Assembly: GCF_014645315.1 (NCBI RefSeq)
Contig: NZ_BMLQ01000005.1
Span: 248,001 to 312,000, forward strand
Reading direction: 5' to 3'
Length of the DNA stretch: 64,000 bases
Source of the DNA: Citricoccus zhacaiensis
GTDB lineage: Bacteria > Actinomycetota > Actinomycetes > Actinomycetales > Micrococcaceae
The position numbers and the translations under genes were made by a program. How positions within the stretch are numbered: the stretch's first letter is position 1; each line of letters starts with the position of its first letter. The notes beneath the pieces are model-generated. The model had not been told where the DNA came from, ran no database searches, and worked only from the letters and a program-made list of their open reading frames with translations. This document shows positions 1 through 8,221 of this stretch, in pieces.

Positions 1-295
1 CGGCCCGAGCCCGACGGACACCACGGTGGCCGCCGATATGGCACTGCCGATCGAAGACCTGGAAATGACCGTGCGCTCCTACAACTGCCTGAAGCGCGAG
101 GGCATCCACACCGTTGGCGAGCTCGTTGCTCGCTCCGAGGCCGATCTCATGGACATCCGGAACTTCGGAGCCAAGTCCAACGACGAGGTCAAGGAAAAGC
201 TGACCGAACTGGGTCTGTCCCTGAAGGACTCCCCGGCTGGCTATGACCCCTCGCTGCACTCCCAGGAGTCCGAGGAGTCCTACGGCGAGTACTGA
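1..295 (+). CDS. rpoA: RNA polymerase alpha subunit, C-terminal part (partial, 5' end outside window)
   Basis: The reading frame is open from base 2, so the gene enters from the left edge. The visible 97 or so residues are the alpha C-terminal domain, which contacts UP elements and activators. The segment [20 protein letters not shown] and the following helices with [13 protein letters not shown] are the typical helix-hairpin-helix alphaCTD. An acidic tail ending EESYGEY follows. It lies 119 bp upstream of rplQ, the usual rpoA-rplQ order at the end of the alpha operon. The domain assignment is by direct recognition; the N-terminal domain cannot be assessed. Confidence 0.97.
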   Translation, partial: GPSPTDTTVAADMALPIEDLEMTVRSYNCLKREGIHTVGELVARSEADLMDIRNFGAKSNDEVKEKLTELGLSLKDSPAGYDPSLHSQESEESYGEY

Positions 296-414
296 GCCGT
301 GAACCGGGATCGGGCTTCGGCCGGGTCTTGAGTCACTCTCTTCACTCGCTGTACCACCACCAATAGTGTCCTGATGGCCGGCAGCCGTCAGGGTCCATCT
401 GAGGAGAAACACCA

Positions 415-993
415 ATGCCTACCCCCACTAAGGGACCGCGCCTGGGCGGCGGCCCTGCCCACGAGCGGATCATGCTGGCCAACCTGTCGGCCAACCTGTT
501 CGAGCACAAGAAGATCACCACGACGGTGACCAAGGCCAAGCGCCTGCGTCCCTTCGCCGAGCGTCTGATCACCTTCGCCAAGAAGGGCGATCTGGCGTCG
601 CGTCGCAAGGTCCAGGGCATCATCTCGGCCAAGAACCGAACCAACAAGACCATCGTGCACGAGCTGTTCACGGTGATCGGCCCGGCCATGGCCGAGCGCG
701 AGGGTGGCTACACCCGGATCACCAAGATCGGCAACCGTCACGGCGACAACGCCCCGATGGCGGTCATCGAGCTCGTCATGGAGCCGGTGTCCCCGAAGCA
801 GGCTGTGGTCAAGGAGGCCGAGAAGGCCGCCGAGACCGCTGCGCCGGCTGAGGCCCCCGTGGCCGAGGCTGAGGTCGCTGAGACCGAGGCTGCCGACGCT
901 CCGGCCGCCGAGGCTCCGGCTGCTGAGGCTCCGGCTGCTGAAGCCGAAGCCGCTGAGGCACCTGCCGCTGAGGAGAAGACCGAAGAGAAGTGA
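415..993 (+). CDS. rplQ: 50S ribosomal protein L17 with Ala/Glu/Pro-rich tail
   Basis: 192 residues; the L17 core occupies about residues 1-130, beginning [20 protein letters not shown] with an [10 protein letters not shown] stretch. L17 binds 23S rRNA near the exit-tunnel side of the large subunit. The remaining 60 or so residues are a low-complexity tail built from APAAEAP-like units, longer than the roughly 120-residue E. coli protein; acidic Ala-rich L17 tails are common in actinobacteria. A GAGGAG ribosome binding site precedes the ATG. Follows rpoA, probably co-transcribed. Confidence 0.97.
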   Translation: MPTPTKGPRLGGGPAHERIMLANLSANLFEHKKITTTVTKAKRLRPFAERLITFAKKGDLASRRKVQGIISAKNRTNKTIVHELFTVIGPAMAEREGGYTRITKIGNRHGDNAPMAVIELVMEPVSPKQAVVKEAEKAAETAAPAEAPVAEAEVAETEAADAPAAEAPAAEAPAAEAEAAEAPAAEEKTEEK

Positions 994-1045
994 TCTTCTC
1001 GGTCTGAACCGGCTGTCTGCAGAGGATTCTCCAGACACCATCTGG

Positions 1046-1088
1046 ACGACCCGTTCCGACGCACATCACGTGCGGAGGGACGGGTCGT
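1046..1088 (+). terminator. Hairpin downstream of rplQ
   Basis: Perfect 8-bp outer stem ACGACCCG/CGGGTCGT, with an inner CGCAC/GTGCG stem nested inside, followed by TGGGTTTAAC. It sits 52 bp after the rplQ stop and probably ends the alpha operon. The T-tract is short, so it is not a textbook intrinsic terminator. Confidence 0.65.
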
Positions 1089-1155
1089 TGGGTTTAACGG
1101 TCGCGTCGTTGGAGCGTGGGCTGCCCGCCGGAACCCGAGGCGGGGTACGGATCGC

Positions 1156-1192
1156 TGCAGGTAGGCAGGCAAGCAGGCAGGCAGGCAGGCAG
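1156..1192. repeat. Tetranucleotide tract (GCAG)n, slightly interrupted
   Basis: About nine near-perfect copies of GCAG/GGCA in the gap between the rplQ terminator and the 3' end of the CPBP protease gene. No gene spans it. It is a candidate slippage site but lies outside coding sequence, so phase variation of a protein is not implied. Confidence 0.8.
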
Positions 1193-1247
1193 CGAGGGCC
1201 AGGGCAGACGAATACAGGACAGGCGGCAAGGGGTGGGTCGGAGGACA

Positions 1248-2177
1248 TCAGAGGAGCCCGGACGTCAGCAGGAAGATGGCGCCGCCGTGTGCCACGGTCG
1301 CCCCGAGGACGCCGTGACGCATCGCGATGACGGCGCAGACGAGTCCTTCGAACAGGGTGAAGGCGAGCAGCGGCCACCCCACGCCGGTGAGGTTGTAGGC
1401 GAGGAACAGGTGCCCGGCGGCAAAGATCAGGGCTGAGAGCAGTGCTGCGCGCCAGCGGCCGGACCGCCCTGGCAGGTGGTCCTCCAGGTGGGCCTGGAGA
1501 AAGCCGCGGAACAGGACCTCCTCCACCAGGTTTCCGCACAGGGCGAAGACAGCCAGCAGGACCACCACGCCGGCGGCCCCCGTCCCGCCGCGCTGCTCTA
1601 CCGGAACCAAGGGACGGGCCAAGGGGGTGCCGTCCAGGATGGGGAACCACTCGACCAGAGTGCCGTGAAGGTACAGGAAGGGCAGCGCGATCACCACGAC
1701 GCCCACCAGGCCTACGAGTGCTGAGGTCCACCATCGTGGCCCCGTCCACAGGACGATCCACCGCAGGTCCCGGCACGCGAAGACGATCGCAGCTGCGAGT
1801 GCCAGCGACGCCACGGTCATCACCAGAAGGGCAACCGGGTCGTCAGTGAAGCGCAACCACAGAACGGGCAGCTCGAACGAATCCGCTGACGACGAGGTGC
1901 CGGACGGACCCACCATGCCGGACGGACCCACCATGCCGGACGGACCCACCATGCCGGACGGGCCAACCGTGCCGGACGGACCCACCATGCCGAACGTCCA
2001 CAGCCCATGGGGGCTCATTGCATCGCGGACGAAGATGAACCCGAGGACCAGGAGGAGGATTCGCACCCCGTGCGCCTGCCGCGGCAGCAGGGCCACGATG
2101 ATGCCGATCAGCGCCACCCCGGGCAGCACGTTCAACAGATAGGCCACCCACGGCGCAAGGTTCTCCATTCTGTCCAT
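1248..2177 (-). CDS. CPBP (CAAX-like) family intramembrane metalloprotease
   Basis: 309 residues from the ATG at 2177 (a second in-frame ATG lies at 2168). Multiple hydrophobic segments span the protein. Near the C-terminus it has the family motifs: EEVLFRGF (Glu219, Glu220, Arg224), AGH (His256) and AHGG (His297), the expected metal-binding residues of CPBP/ABI proteases. Family members process prenylated proteins or are linked to bacteriocin immunity; the substrate here is unknown. Residues about 64-93 are five repeats of VGPSGM/T inserted in a loop after the second membrane segment, encoded by an 18-bp tandem array. Divergent from truA, only 27 bp apart. The reading frame stays open upstream of 2177 across truA, but that extension is a shadow. 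Confidence 0.85.
   Translation of the reverse strand: MDRMENLAPWVAYLLNVLPGVALIGIIVALLPRQAHGVRILLLVLGFIFVRDAMSPHGLWTFGMVGPSGTVGPSGMVGPSGMVGPSGMVGPSGTSSSADSFELPVLWLRFTDDPVALLVMTVASLALAAAIVFACRDLRWIVLWTGPRWWTSALVGLVGVVVIALPFLYLHGTLVEWFPILDGTPLARPLVPVEQRGGTGAAGVVVLLAVFALCGNLVEEVLFRGFLQAHLEDHLPGRSGRWRAALLSALIFAAGHLFLAYNLTGVGWPLLAFTLFEGLVCAVIAMRHGVLGATVAHGGAIFLLTSGLL
1897..1988. repeat. Tandem 18-bp repeat, five copies, in the CPBP protease gene
   Basis: Units start at 1897, 1915, 1933, 1951 and 1969, each a variant of ATGCCGGACGGACCCACC; a degenerate sixth starts at 1987. Because 18 is a multiple of three, copy-number change alters loop length without a frameshift. It encodes the VGPSGM hexapeptide on the minus strand. 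Confidence 0.95.
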
Positions 2178-2191
2178 TCTGGCCCGGGATT

Positions 2192-2197
2192 TAGAAT
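2192..2197 (+). promoter_or_regulatory. Probable -10 element of truA (leaderless)
   Basis: TAGAAT matches the actinobacterial TANNNT -10 pattern. It ends 7 nt before the ATG at 2205, placing the expected transcription start on the A of that ATG. This decides the truA start against the in-frame ATG at 2196, which overlaps the hexamer. Confidence 0.6.
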
Positions 2198-2204
2198 GAT
2201 CCCC

Positions 2205-3086
2205 ATGCCCACGCCGTCTGATCCCGCCCTTGTCCGTGTCCGGATGGACCTGGCCTATGACGGCACCGACTACAGGGGGTGGGCCACTCAGCCGGGGCTG
2301 CCGACCGTTCAGGGCGTCCTCGAGGACGGGCTGGCCACCATCATGCGCCGCCCCGTTCGCACCGTGGTCGCCGGTCGCACCGATGCCGGGGTGCACGCCC
2401 GTGGTCAGGTGGTGCACTTCGATCTGACGGAGGCCGAATGGAAGGCGGTGACACGGAATCCGGACGAGGCCGGGCCGGCGTCGACCTTGGTGCGGCGTCT
2501 CAGCGGCGCTCTGAGCCGCGAACGGGGTGCGCTGGTGGTGACGGGGGCGTCCTTGGCACCCGAGGGCTTTGATGCGCGGTTCTCGGCATTGTGGCGCTCG
2601 TACCGGTACGCCATCAGCGACTCCTCCGAGACGCGAGACCCGCTGAACCGTCGATCCACGTACTGGCACAAGGAACCGCTGGATGCCGAGCTGATGGACG
2701 CCGAAGCGAAAGCCGTGCTCGGTCTCCACGACTTCTTGACCTTCTGCAAGCCACGGGACGGCGCCACAACCATCCGTGAACTGCAGGACTTCGGTTTCAC
2801 CCGCGACGGGAAATCCGGACTGATCACCGCCCGACTGCAGGCCGACGCGTTCTGTCACAACATGGTCCGTGCCCTCGTGGCGGCCGTCGTTCAGGTGGGG
2901 GAGGGGCGCCATCCTGCAGGCTGGGTCAGCGAACGTCTGGAGGCCATGGTCCGGGACTCGCAGACGCGGCTCGCACCGCCGCACGCCTTGGTCCTGGAGC
3001 ACGTCGAATACCCCGACGTCGGATCCGATCCCCGTGCTCTGGCCGCCCGCGCCGCTGGGACACGGGCGCGTCGGACCGTTGTGTAA
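2205..3086 (+). CDS. truA: tRNA pseudouridine(38-40) synthase TruA
   Basis: 293 residues. TruA converts uridines 38-40 of the anticodon stem-loop to pseudouridine in the cytoplasm. The catalytic motif AGRTDAGVHA places Asp60 exactly where E. coli TruA has its catalytic aspartate, supporting the start at 2205. Other family segments include MDLAYDGTDYRGWATQP at the N-terminus and FCHNMVRALV near residue 220. Starts without a Shine-Dalgarno sequence but with a well-placed -10 hexamer. Convergent with the DUF222/HNH gene, 22 bp apart. Truncation is not evident; length is typical for actinobacterial TruA. Confidence 0.96.
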   Translation: MPTPSDPALVRVRMDLAYDGTDYRGWATQPGLPTVQGVLEDGLATIMRRPVRTVVAGRTDAGVHARGQVVHFDLTEAEWKAVTRNPDEAGPASTLVRRLSGALSRERGALVVTGASLAPEGFDARFSALWRSYRYAISDSSETRDPLNRRSTYWHKEPLDAELMDAEAKAVLGLHDFLTFCKPRDGATTIRELQDFGFTRDGKSGLITARLQADAFCHNMVRALVAAVVQVGEGRHPAGWVSERLEAMVRDSQTRLAPPHALVLEHVEYPDVGSDPRALAARAAGTRARRTVV

Positions 3087-3108
3087 TTGCTGGCCGAGAT
3101 CCATGGGT

Positions 3109-4950
3109 CTATCTCCGCCAGAACCGATTGCGCTGTGGTTGTCGACGTGGATCAAGATAGGGGGCCGGTATGAACCAGGGCCGGCCGGAGGCCATGTCGA
3201 TGTCCCATGCGCCGGCGTGGACGGCGTGATGGTGGTGGTTGCAGAGTAGAGCCCCGTTGTCGACGGAGGTGGGTCCGCCGTGTTCCCAGTGTTCGACATG
3301 GTGCACGTCGCACCACGGCGCCGGGATCCAACAGCCGGGTGCGGCGCAGCCTCCATCGCGGGCAGCGATCGCCTGCCGGAGCCGGGCGGGGAAGAGACGC
3401 TGCGCGCGGCCGACGTCGAGCACCTCGCTGCTCGATCCGAGCACCACCGGCAGGATGTCCGCATCACAGGCCATGGCCCGAATCGTGGCGGGGTGGATCG
3501 GACCGGTGAACGTTGCTGAGGACTCGAACTGGAGGAGGTCTTCAGCGGTGACCGTGCCGGCTTTCTCCAGATCGCCCAGCAACGTGTGGAAGTCGATCAG
3601 GACCGAGACCTGGGGGCGGGTGCCACCCGTCGAGGGAAGCTGATCCGACTCGATCATGGCCAGGCCGCCGGCGATGCACGCCATCAGCCCGTCGAGTTGT
3701 TTCTGTTGGGTTGAGCGCGGGTCGACGGCCGTGACCGCCGTCAAGGAACCGTCCTCTTCGGACTGGACCTCCGCCGTCAACAGCTGATCCAAACGCTCGC
3801 TCCCAGGGACGCCACCGTCCGCGTCCTCCATCGACTGGCCGCGGTAGGGCGCACGGGGATTGGTGGCGGCGTTCGCCACCGTCAGCAGGTACTCGTTCTG
3901 TTCATCGTTGACCGCGAGCAGCCACTGGTGCAGTCCATTGCGATGACCCTTGCGGATCAGGCCCTGTAGCTGGGGCAGCGTGGCGTCGTTCGGCTCGGCG
4001 CCGTCGGGATCCAGGGCCCCTTCGGCCCACTGCAGCCAATGGGCCGCGACTTTGCGCAGCGTGCCCGGGTCCACGGACTCGGCCTGCGCCACCAGGCGTT
4101 CCTCGCCGTCATCCAGGAGGTCGGAGACGCCCTGTGGATCGGCCCCCACGCGACGGGCCATCTGCCGGACGTTGTCCAAGGCCGTGGTGATGATGTCCAC
4201 GGCGGCACGGTCCAATTTTCCCTCGTGGACGACGGCGGACAGTCGGGGGAGGACGGGAGGCAGGGGCTCGCCGGACAGCGTGCGGGTCGGCCGCAGGGTG
4301 GCCGCCCAACGCGTCCGGCGCCGGGCTTCGGTGCCGTCGATCCGCAGAGCGAGCTTGAGGTAATCGGTTGCATCTCGGAAGGCGGTCTTCCCTTGAGGGA
4401 GTCCGAGAAGGCGATGGCGTTCTGGTGGATTGTCGAAGGCGTCCACCGTGTGTCCCGTCAAGGTCATCTGGGCCGTCGCCACGGATCGCCCCACGGTCTC
4501 CAGAACCTGGTGCAGCATCGGGAGGGTGACAGCTGTGGGATGAACGGCAGCTTCCGCGCTCATGGCAGGGGCCGGGACAGAGGCAGAAGCAGAGGCAGAG
4601 GCGGAGTCCAGCCCTGGTTCCGCGTCCGGATCCGGCTCGTCGGGAAGGACGGACAGCATGGCTCCCCAGTCCCGACCGCCACTGTCATCGGGGGCAGTCA
4701 TGGCGGTCAACTCGCGCAAGACGTCGGGACCGGAGAGCCGATGCACCACGGCTCTGGTGGCCTCCTGCAACAAGGCCGTCAGGTGACCGAGCGGGAGCTC
4801 GTCCAGAGAAGGGAGTGGGGCGGTCCCTGAACCATGATCGTCCACATCCTGGTGCTCGTCCTTGTGCTCGTCCTTGTGCTGGCTCTTGTGTTCGTCCTTG
4901 TGTTCGTCCTGGCGCTCCAGTCCGTCTTGGTACTCGTGTTCGTCGGTCAT
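3109..4950 (-). CDS. DUF222/HNH endonuclease-domain protein (13E12-repeat family)
   Basis: 613 residues from the ATG at 4950, chosen because AAAGGAGGG sits 6 nt upstream. The N-terminus is a hydrophilic tract of DEHK-type units (about residues 10-36). A DUF222 region follows, and the C-terminus has the HNH nuclease motif: CAAPGCWIPAPWCDVHHVEH, then GALLCNHHHHAVH. The paired Cys residues and the DVHH histidines are the expected zinc and catalytic ligands. The family is multicopy in actinobacteria, with no settled function; members occur in the mycobacterial SOS regulon. A LexA-like box lies 86 bp upstream (see 5036-5051). No transposase or integrase is visible beside it. Confidence 0.88.
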   Translation of the reverse strand: MTDEHEYQDGLERQDEHKDEHKSQHKDEHKDEHQDVDDHGSGTAPLPSLDELPLGHLTALLQEATRAVVHRLSGPDVLRELTAMTAPDDSGGRDWGAMLSVLPDEPDPDAEPGLDSASASASASVPAPAMSAEAAVHPTAVTLPMLHQVLETVGRSVATAQMTLTGHTVDAFDNPPERHRLLGLPQGKTAFRDATDYLKLALRIDGTEARRRTRWAATLRPTRTLSGEPLPPVLPRLSAVVHEGKLDRAAVDIITTALDNVRQMARRVGADPQGVSDLLDDGEERLVAQAESVDPGTLRKVAAHWLQWAEGALDPDGAEPNDATLPQLQGLIRKGHRNGLHQWLLAVNDEQNEYLLTVANAATNPRAPYRGQSMEDADGGVPGSERLDQLLTAEVQSEEDGSLTAVTAVDPRSTQQKQLDGLMACIAGGLAMIESDQLPSTGGTRPQVSVLIDFHTLLGDLEKAGTVTAEDLLQFESSATFTGPIHPATIRAMACDADILPVVLGSSSEVLDVGRAQRLFPARLRQAIAARDGGCAAPGCWIPAPWCDVHHVEHWEHGGPTSVDNGALLCNHHHHAVHAGAWDIDMASGRPWFIPAPYLDPRRQPQRNRFWRR

Positions 4951-5035
4951 TCCCGCCCTCCTTTCCCTGACTTGCTTTCCCGTACCTGTTCGCCGCGACT
5001 GGTGGGAGTGGCTGCTGATCTCCCGCTTGCCATAT

Positions 5036-5051
5036 GGGAACAGGTGTTCGA
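5036..5051 (-). promoter_or_regulatory. Putative LexA (SOS) box upstream of the HNH gene
   Basis: Minus strand reads TCGAACACCTGTTCCC, matching the actinobacterial SOS box TCGAAC-N4-GTTCGA at 10 of 12 defined positions, with one half-site perfect. A second half-site-like CGAACAGGTACG lies nearer the gene. The position fits repression of the minus-strand gene. Confidence 0.5.
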
Positions 5052-5197
5052 ATAAGTCCATTCGATCACACCCTGCGGACACCGAAAAGGGCTTCTGGAA
5101 ATCTGTGGATGACACGCCGTGATCAGTCATCTGTGGAGGAGCCCGCCACACTTCACTCCCCCCGATGCCCCCTGATTCCCCCTGATTTCCAGCTGCT

Positions 5198-5226
5198 TTG
5201 CCCCTACTGCGCGGACACGGTAGTAT
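5198..5226 (+). promoter_or_regulatory. Probable sigma70-type promoter of rplM-rpsI
   Basis: TTGCCC at 5198-5203 and TAGTAT at 5221-5226, separated by exactly 17 bp and directed towards rplM. The implied transcript starts near 5233, giving a leader of about 220 nt. The rest of the 500-bp gap (4951-5197) holds the HNH gene upstream region and no recognisable gene. Confidence 0.5.
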
Positions 5227-5232
5227 TGACCT

Positions 5233-5451
5233 TCGTTGTGCGTGTCCTTTCCCGGATTCGCTGTACCCTCGGGTGGCCTGGTTGCATGGTCGCAATAGCC
5301 CAGGGCGCCGCCGGGAAGCTTTCGGACCCGGCCTCACTCCAGTCCTCACCTGGCGTACCGGCTGCGCACCGATGAACTCAGTGACTGGCCCACGGACTCA
5401 CCGCCGCGGGCCGGGAATCTGTAACCGACACCGAACACGAAGGCAAACAAC
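5233..5451 (+). other. Long untranslated leader of rplM
   Basis: About 220 nt between the inferred transcription start and the rplM GTG. No convincing reading frame is present. L13 operons in other bacteria carry autoregulatory leaders, so a structured regulatory RNA is possible; I could not identify a known fold by eye. Confidence 0.3.
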
Positions 5452-5895
5452 GTGCGTACGTACACCCCGAAGCCCGGCGATGCCGACCGCCAGTGGCACG
5501 TCATTGACGCCACTGATGTCGTGCTGGGTCGTCTTGCCAGCCAGACCGCAACACTGCTGCGCGGAAAGCACAAGCCGACCTTCGCCCCCCACATGGACAT
5601 GGGCGATTTCGTCATCATCATCAACGCCGAGAAGGTGGCCCTGACCGGCGCCAAACTCGAGAAGAAGCGCGCCTACCGCCACTCCGGTTTCCCGGGTGGT
5701 CTCTCCTCTGTCTCCTACGCGGAGCTGCTGGAGAAGAACCCGGTGCGCGCCGTGGAGAAGGCCGTCCGCGGCATGCTCCCGAAGAACTCCCTCGCCGCTG
5801 AGCAGCTGCACAAGCTCAAGGTGTACCGCGGTGCCGAGCACCCCCACACCGCCCAGCAGCCCAAGACGTACGAAATCGGCCAGGTCGCCCAGTAA
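5452..5895 (+). CDS. rplM: 50S ribosomal protein L13
   Basis: 147 residues, the normal length of L13, starting at a GTG preceded by GAAGG. L13 is an early assembly protein of the large subunit. Recognisable segments are [38 protein letters not shown] and the [12 protein letters not shown] motif. It lies 35 bp upstream of rpsI in the universal rplM-rpsI pair, so the two are almost certainly co-transcribed. Confidence 0.98.
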   Translation: MRTYTPKPGDADRQWHVIDATDVVLGRLASQTATLLRGKHKPTFAPHMDMGDFVIIINAEKVALTGAKLEKKRAYRHSGFPGGLSSVSYAELLEKNPVRAVEKAVRGMLPKNSLAAEQLHKLKVYRGAEHPHTAQQPKTYEIGQVAQ

Positions 5896-5930
5896 CGGGT
5901 CAGCACCACCACAATCTTTCAAGGAGAACC

Positions 5931-6428
5931 ATGACTCTCAATGAGAATGAGTCCACCGAGGAAGTGGAGCTGACCAGCTACACCTCCGAGTCCACCAATG
6001 CCCCCGAGACCGTTGCTGTCGCTGAGCGCCCCGCGCTGACCGTCGGCGGCGGCGCCGTGGGTCGCCGCAAGCAGGCCATCGCCCGCGTGCGCCTGGTCCC
6101 GGGCTCCGGCGCCTGGACCATCAACGGCCGCAGCCTCGAGAACTACTTCCCGAACAAGCTGCACCAGCAGGAAGTCAACGATCCGTTCAAGCTCCTCGAG
6201 CTCGAGGGTGCCTACGACGTCATCGTGCGCATCACCGGCGGCGGCCCCTCCGGCCAGTCCGGTGCCGTGCGCCTCGGTGTCGCCCGCGCCCTGAACGAGA
6301 TCGACCGCGAGAACAACCGCGCCGCTCTCAAGAAGGCTGGCTTCCTGACCCGTGACGCCCGCGTCGTCGAGCGCAAGAAGGCCGGCCTCAAGAAGGCCCG
6401 CAAGGCCTCGCAGTTCTCGAAGCGCTGA
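5931..6428 (+). CDS. rpsI: 30S ribosomal protein S9 with acidic N-terminal extension
   Basis: 165 residues. The S9 core begins near residue 40 ([20 protein letters not shown]), with [20 protein letters not shown] and the conserved basic C-terminus ending SQFSKR, which reaches the ribosomal P-site tRNA. The first 35 or so residues are an acidic, Thr/Glu-rich extension absent from the roughly 130-residue E. coli protein but common in actinobacteria. AAGGAG precedes the ATG. A strong intrinsic terminator follows at 6546. Confidence 0.98.
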   Translation: MTLNENESTEEVELTSYTSESTNAPETVAVAERPALTVGGGAVGRRKQAIARVRLVPGSGAWTINGRSLENYFPNKLHQQEVNDPFKLLELEGAYDVIVRITGGGPSGQSGAVRLGVARALNEIDRENNRAALKKAGFLTRDARVVERKKAGLKKARKASQFSKR

Positions 6429-6545
6429 TCTTCACGCTGCCCCTGGTGGGTGGGACCGCTTCGGCGGTTTCGCCCAGCATGCAGTAGCGCAGGAGCAATC
6501 CCGCGCACGACGCCGGCCGGTCACCCGCCGAGCGTCAGCCCACGG

Positions 6546-6604
6546 AACCCCGTGGTCCCGTTCCCTTCGTGGAACCGCGGCCACGGGGTTTTGTCTTGCC
6601 CGCG
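6546..6604 (+). terminator. Intrinsic terminator of the rplM-rpsI operon
   Basis: Perfect 10-bp stem AACCCCGTGG/CCACGGGGTT with additional inner pairing, followed by TTGTCTT. It reads in the plus direction between rpsI and the convergent amidase gene. Confidence 0.8.
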
Positions 6605-6624
6605 AGGCGCCTACTCCCGGTAGG

Positions 6625-7902
6625 CTACTGCCCGTGCTTCAGGGCGGCCCATGTCTCGGCGCCGGCCACCCCGTCCACGGTCAGCCCGCGGGCCTTCTGA
6701 TAGGCGGAGACGGCGGCCTCCGTCTGGTCCCCGAAGAGGCCGTCGGTGGCCAGGTCGACGCCGCTGGAGGCCTTGAGGCCTCGCTGCAGGTACTCGACCT
6801 CGGTGCCGCTGTCCCCGGAAGTCACGGTCGATCCGGCGGCGTGGTGCGTCGCGAGGGCTCCCCAGGTCCGTGGGCCGGCGATGCCGTCCACGCCCGTGCC
6901 GAGCAACGACTGGTACTCGCGCAGGGCCTTCTCGGTCGCGGGGCCGAAGACACCGTCAGCCACGCCGGGATCGTGGCCGATGACATCGAGGGTGACCTGG
7001 ACCCGGCGCACGGCATCGCCTTCGTCACCGAGGCGGACGGTGGGGTAGTCGCCGGAGGGGCCCGAGCCGCCGTCGACCCCGTTGGCGAGCGCCGAGGCCA
7101 CCTCAGCACGCAGGGCGGAGAGCTTGCCGTAGAAGGCGTCCCCGCAGCACAGGGTCTGGGCGCCGGGCACGTCCCGGTGGGCGATGATCCGGTCCACGTG
7201 AAGACCGTACCGCTGGCAGATGTAGGCGCTGAGGTGCACCAGCGAGCTCCACTGGGCGTCCGTCGGGACGTCGTTGGTGTACATCCCGTCGACCTCGATG
7301 CCCACCGACTGGTCGTTGAAGCCGTAGGCGTGTGCGCCCTCGATGAAGCGGGTCCCGTCCACCACGGCGTCGAGCGAGCCGTGCCGGCCCTCGAGCATCT
7401 GGCCGCCGCGGGCGATGGTGAACTGCTGCCCCGTGTCCGCCCAGCCGTTCGTCATGTGGTTCCGCTGGATCAGCCGGGCCACCTCCTTGGCGGCGGCATT
7501 GGAGAAGTCGTCCGAGTTCACGTGCGTGGTGTGGTGGATGACCAAGTGCGTCGGCCGGCGCGTGAGGATGGGGAGCGAACCCTGGGCGGCCGAGGCGCCC
7601 CAGTCGTTCGTGGACATGATGTCCGGGCGGCTCACGGTGGCGGCGAACGCCGGTGTGGTGGAGGCGGAGACCGCGGTCCCGAACGCGATGACGCCGCCCA
7701 GGGCGGCAGTGCCCTGCAGCAGCCGTCGTCGGGACAAGCGAGACACGCGGGACAAGCGTGCCGGCCGGGAGGGCCCGGGCACGGCCGCGGGCGCGGACGC
7801 GGATGCGGCTGCGGCTGCAGCTGTGGGCGAGGGTGTGGATGCGGGTGTGGACGCGGCTGCGGGCACTGGTGCGGTGATGTGGTCTGTCACGTCAGGCTCC
7901 AT
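6625..7902 (-). CDS. Tat-exported N-acetylmuramoyl-L-alanine amidase with two peptidoglycan-binding domains
   Basis: 425 residues. An Ala/Pro/Ser-rich N-terminus of about 55 residues precedes a twin-arginine signal (SRRRLLQ, residues 57-63) and hydrophobic core, so it is probably exported folded by Tat. An amidase_2-type domain follows: LVIHHTTH (His123/His124) and later IIAHRDVPGAQTLCCGD carry the expected zinc-binding histidine region. Two PG_binding_1 repeats close the protein, each with a DGIAGPRTW or DGVAGAETW ending. It would cleave the lactyl-peptide bond of peptidoglycan outside the cell. The true start may be internal, closer to the Tat motif, because the leading low-complexity stretch is unusual. 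Convergent with rpsI. Confidence 0.9.
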   Translation of the reverse strand: MEPDVTDHITAPVPAAASTPASTPSPTAAAAAASASAPAAVPGPSRPARLSRVSRLSRRRLLQGTAALGGVIAFGTAVSASTTPAFAATVSRPDIMSTNDWGASAAQGSLPILTRRPTHLVIHHTTHVNSDDFSNAAAKEVARLIQRNHMTNGWADTGQQFTIARGGQMLEGRHGSLDAVVDGTRFIEGAHAYGFNDQSVGIEVDGMYTNDVPTDAQWSSLVHLSAYICQRYGLHVDRIIAHRDVPGAQTLCCGDAFYGKLSALRAEVASALANGVDGGSGPSGDYPTVRLGDEGDAVRRVQVTLDVIGHDPGVADGVFGPATEKALREYQSLLGTGVDGIAGPRTWGALATHHAAGSTVTSGDSGTEVEYLQRGLKASSGVDLATDGLFGDQTEAAVSAYQKARGLTVDGVAGAETWAALKHGQ

Positions 7903-8221
7903 TCAGGACGGCTCGCCCTCTCGCGGGGGACTGCCGGGGAAGCACGCGAGGGACGGACCGCTGGTGGTGGTCGACTTGAGACGGTGCCCCCACCGTACGC
8001 ACGTGATCTACGTCAAACCCCGGAGAAACGCCGACGCCGGCCCGGTCCTGCTTGGCATCGGCTCGGTACTCCCTGCCTGCCCCGCTGCGCCCGCCAGTTC
8101 ATCCTGGCCATCCCTGCCGGCCCGCGCGCGCACCGGTGACGGCTGAATCCACCGATGTCACCGCCCGGGCGACTCCATACGACAATGGACAGATTGGCCA
8201 TCACCCCCAAGGAGTCCGAGC
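7903..8221. other. Divergent intergenic region, amidase / ABC exporter
   Basis: 319 bp without a supported gene. An AAGGAG ribosome binding site for the exporter lies 8 nt before 8222. I see no iron box, convincing -35/-10 pair or hairpin. Confidence 0.5.

Noticed and set aside
1248-3467. 739-codon minus-strand frame covering the protease and the region opposite truA
   Set aside because: Only the part from 2177 downstream has membrane helices and CPBP motifs; the rest is the shadow of truA.
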